The translations under genes were made by a program, and so were the position numbers. Below, piece by piece: positions 38,186 through 39,954 of a stretch of DNA of 39,954 nt. The notes beneath the pieces were generated by a model. That model searched no databases and had not been told where the DNA came from. It saw only the letters and a program-made list of their open reading frames with translations. The DNA is taken from NCBI GenBank assembly GCA_029289095.1, contig JARFUG010000029.1, positions 1-39,954 of the forward strand, written 5' to 3'. The DNA is from Desulfuromonadales bacterium (lineage in GTDB: Bacteria; Desulfobacterota; Desulfuromonadia; Desulfuromonadales; JACZKF01). Numbering within the stretch: position 1 is the first letter of the stretch; the number at the start of each line of letters is the position of its first letter.

Positions 38186-39954
38186 CTATTTCAGGGCGCT
38201 GCGCAGATCGCTCGATGAGCGCGCCTTGCGCAAACGTTCGTATCGCTCAGGGGTGGAAACAAAATGGGCGATCTCGGAGAGTTGCGTCAGATGCTCGTTG
38301 GGCTGATCTGTCGGGGAGAGAACCACGAAGATCAGATGGGCCGGCGCAGATGCATGGGGGAATGCAACCCCTTCAGGGCTGATCCCTAAAAAGATCATAG
38401 AGTGGAGCAGATCCGGCACTCGCACATGCGGCACGATGACGCCCGGCCTCACCTCGGCGGCAAAGGTCGAGATGCTCTCGAGGAGTGCGTCTTCGATCCG
38501 GTGCAGACGCAGCGGTTCCGAGGCGAACTCGGTCGCCAGAAGAGCTCGAAGCACCTCCGGGTAGGGGTCGGCCGGAAGATCGAAAAGTGTCCGAGCCGAC
38601 GAAAGCGAGCGGGGCATGGCGACTCTGGCGGGGGGTGTCGGGGTCGGCGGTGTGGATTCGGCGGGGTAGAGCATGATGAAACTCTCCGGCACCAGATTCG
38701 CCAACCTGTTGGGCAACTGGTCGAAAGCCTGGGCCCATGCGACCGATCCCCTGCGGGCGCCCAGGACAACCACCAGATCGTCAGAGCGCAGCTTCAACCG
38801 GAGACGCCGCAGGACCTCGTTCCAATCGGGAGCATGCTCAAAGGTCGAGGGGGCATCCGGAGCGGTGCTGTCGAGATAGTTCTGATAGATTTGTGATTCT
38901 TCCCCGACGCTGAATCCGATAATGGCGGAGCTGAGGCGATTGGCCATCTGCTTCACCGCGTGCACCGCCTCCAGGAAGCCGGGGATGCGGTCTGCTCCCT
39001 CGGGCGCCAGGAGGATGATGCGCTCGGTGGTGTTCAAGGGATGTCCAAGCCGCGCCACGAGGAACATCTGCCGCGTCTGTTCGAGCACCTGGTCGAGAAC
39101 GCTGCCGAAAACCCCCCGTCGCGAAGAGCTCTTGCCGTCCCAGCCGATGATCACGGTGGAGGTTCGCGTCTCGGTGATCCCCCGGGCGATGCCGTCGGCG
39201 AAGTTGTGGTCGACGCGGGTCAAGGGCACAACGGGGACGTTAGCCCCCGAAGCGTACGCGACCGCGTGGCTGAGCATCTTCTCGGCCATCTCCACGAATT
39301 TGCTCTCGCCTTCCTCGTCGGAGGGAACGACCGTGAGCGGATAGACCGGCTCCGTGGAGTCGGGCTCGCGAAGCACGAGCGCCAGCTCCATGAGGGCGCC
39401 GGCGGTGGCGGGATTGGCCATCGGAACCAGGATGCGCTGCGGCGCATGTCCCGGCGTGTACGGCTTGCGCTCTTCCTGCAGGGCGACTTCCCTACCGTAC
39501 TTCTCCACAACCCACGGACCGAGGATGCACGTCACCAGGATCATCATGATCGCGCCGTTGAGGATCGCCTCGTCGAAGAGCCCCACCTCCAGTCCGATAA
39601 GGGTGGCTGCGAGAGTGGCGGCCGCCTGCGGAACCGAGAGGCCGAAGACCGTCCACCCTTCAGCGGCGGAGAAGCCGCAGAGTTTCTCCGCCGCTTTGGC
39701 GGCAATCCACTTGGTCGCGCTCACCGTGACCGTCATCGCTGCCATAACCTGCCAGGCGCGCAGATCTCCGGCAAGGATGCGCAAATCGACGAGCATCCCG
39801 ATCGACAGGAGAAAAAAGGGGATGAAGATGGCCTCCCCGACAAAATGGATACGGTTGTTGAGAAGACTGGTCTCGGGAATCAGACGATTAAGGGCGAGCC
39901 CCACCATGAAGGCCCCGACGATCGGCTCGATTCCGGCGACTTCGGCCAGATAGG
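38186..39954 (-). CDS. Cation:proton antiporter with USP-like and PTS EIIA-like domains (5' end outside window)
   Basis: At least 589 codons; the reading frame is open through the window edge, so the N-terminus is missing. The first ~150 visible residues are the last membrane helices of a CPA2/Kef-type exchanger (IFIPFFLLSIGMLVDLRIL, ATLIGLEVGLFDEAILNGAIMMILVTCILGPWVVEKYG). Then follow two universal-stress-like segments (RILVPMANPATAGALMELAL ... STVIIGWDGKSSSRRGVFGS; ERIILLAPEGADRIPG). The last ~150 residues are a PTS EIIA(fructose/mannitol)-like module with the active-site His in VIVPHVRVPDLLHS. It would move Na+/K+ against H+ with nucleotide- or phosphorylation-linked control (inference). 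It is upstream of selU on the same strand, 165 bp away. Confidence 0.88.
   Translation of the reverse strand, partial: YLAEVAGIEPIVGAFMVGLALNRLIPETSLLNNRIHFVGEAIFIPFFLLSIGMLVDLRILAGDLRAWQVMAAMTVTVSATKWIAAKAAEKLCGFSAAEGWTVFGLSVPQAAATLAATLIGLEVGLFDEAILNGAIMMILVTCILGPWVVEKYGREVALQEERKPYTPGHAPQRILVPMANPATAGALMELALVLREPDSTEPVYPLTVVPSDEEGESKFVEMAEKMLSHAVAYASGANVPVVPLTRVDHNFADGIARGITETRTSTVIIGWDGKSSSRRGVFGSVLDQVLEQTRQMFLVARLGHPLNTTERIILLAPEGADRIPGFLEAVHAVKQMANRLSSAIIGFSVGEESQIYQNYLDSTAPDAPSTFEHAPDWNEVLRRLRLKLRSDDLVVVLGARRGSVAWAQAFDQLPNRLANLVPESFIMLYPAESTPPTPTPPARVAMPRSLSSARTLFDLPADPYPEVLRALLATEFASEPLRLHRIEDALLESISTFAAEVRPGVIVPHVRVPDLLHSMIFLGISPEGVAFPHASAPAHLIFVVLSPTDQPNEHLTQLSEIAHFVSTPERYERLRKARSSSDLRSALK

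Overview
The window is GC-rich chromosomal DNA from a Gram-negative bacterium. Outer-membrane and lipoprotein signals, a FixL-like sensor kinase, abundant c-di-GMP genes, siroheme/ferredoxin sulfite-reductase-like proteins and the style of the intergenic palindromes together suggest an anaerobic or microaerophilic member of the Desulfuromonadales (Geobacter/Desulfuromonas relatives). This placement is an inference from gene content, not from a marker gene. No rRNA, tRNA, IS element, phage or CRISPR array was seen.

Layout. 1-8.7 kb: short metabolic and envelope genes (VOC protein, ODP-like di-iron protein, Tat-signal SDR, OmpA-like protein, DUF4142 protein), a sodium/solute symporter with its small accessory subunit, a divergent LysR regulator, and a PrxQ/BCP peroxiredoxin. 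8.7-13 kb: a minus-strand unit with 4-bp overlaps encoding a six-hairpin glycosidase, a GT4 glycosyltransferase and a DUF374 acyltransferase-like protein. 13.1-18.2 kb: DUF3108 protein, a small promoter/sORF/terminator unit, a YdjM-like membrane protein, a membrane protein with a TerB-like tail, a YajD HNH protein, a 24-bp inverted repeat and an MBL hydrolase. 18.3-26.5 kb: a signalling island. It has a FixL-like PAS kinase overlapping a single-domain response regulator, a REC-kinase, a PAS-PAS-PAS-GGDEF-EAL-REC protein preceded by a c-di-GMP-I (GEMM-I) riboswitch and terminator, and a lipoprotein plus HD-GYP phosphodiesterase pair.

26.9-36.6 kb is the centre of interest: a sulfur-assimilation and methionine locus. 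On the minus strand one probable operon encodes an O-acetylhomoserine sulfhydrylase (MetY type), a ThiS-like sulfur carrier ending GGGR, a ThiF/MoeB-like E1 enzyme, a JAMM metalloprotease, two siroheme/ferredoxin sulfite-reductase-like proteins and a TusA-like protein. This set matches the protein-thiocarboxylate homocysteine pathway described for Wolinella succinogenes (HcyS/HcyF/HcyD/Sir/MetY). On the plus strand two transsulfuration-type PLP genes and metX follow, each transcription unit headed by its own SAM-I riboswitch and terminator. MetX would supply acyl-homoserine both to the carrier-protein route and to the transsulfuration route.

Several unrelated families of palindromic intergenic repeats sit between the genes of this locus, in places supplying coding ends. 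The window closes with a small Cys-rich protein, selU/mnmH, and the 3' part of a cation:proton antiporter fused to USP-like and PTS-EIIA-like domains.
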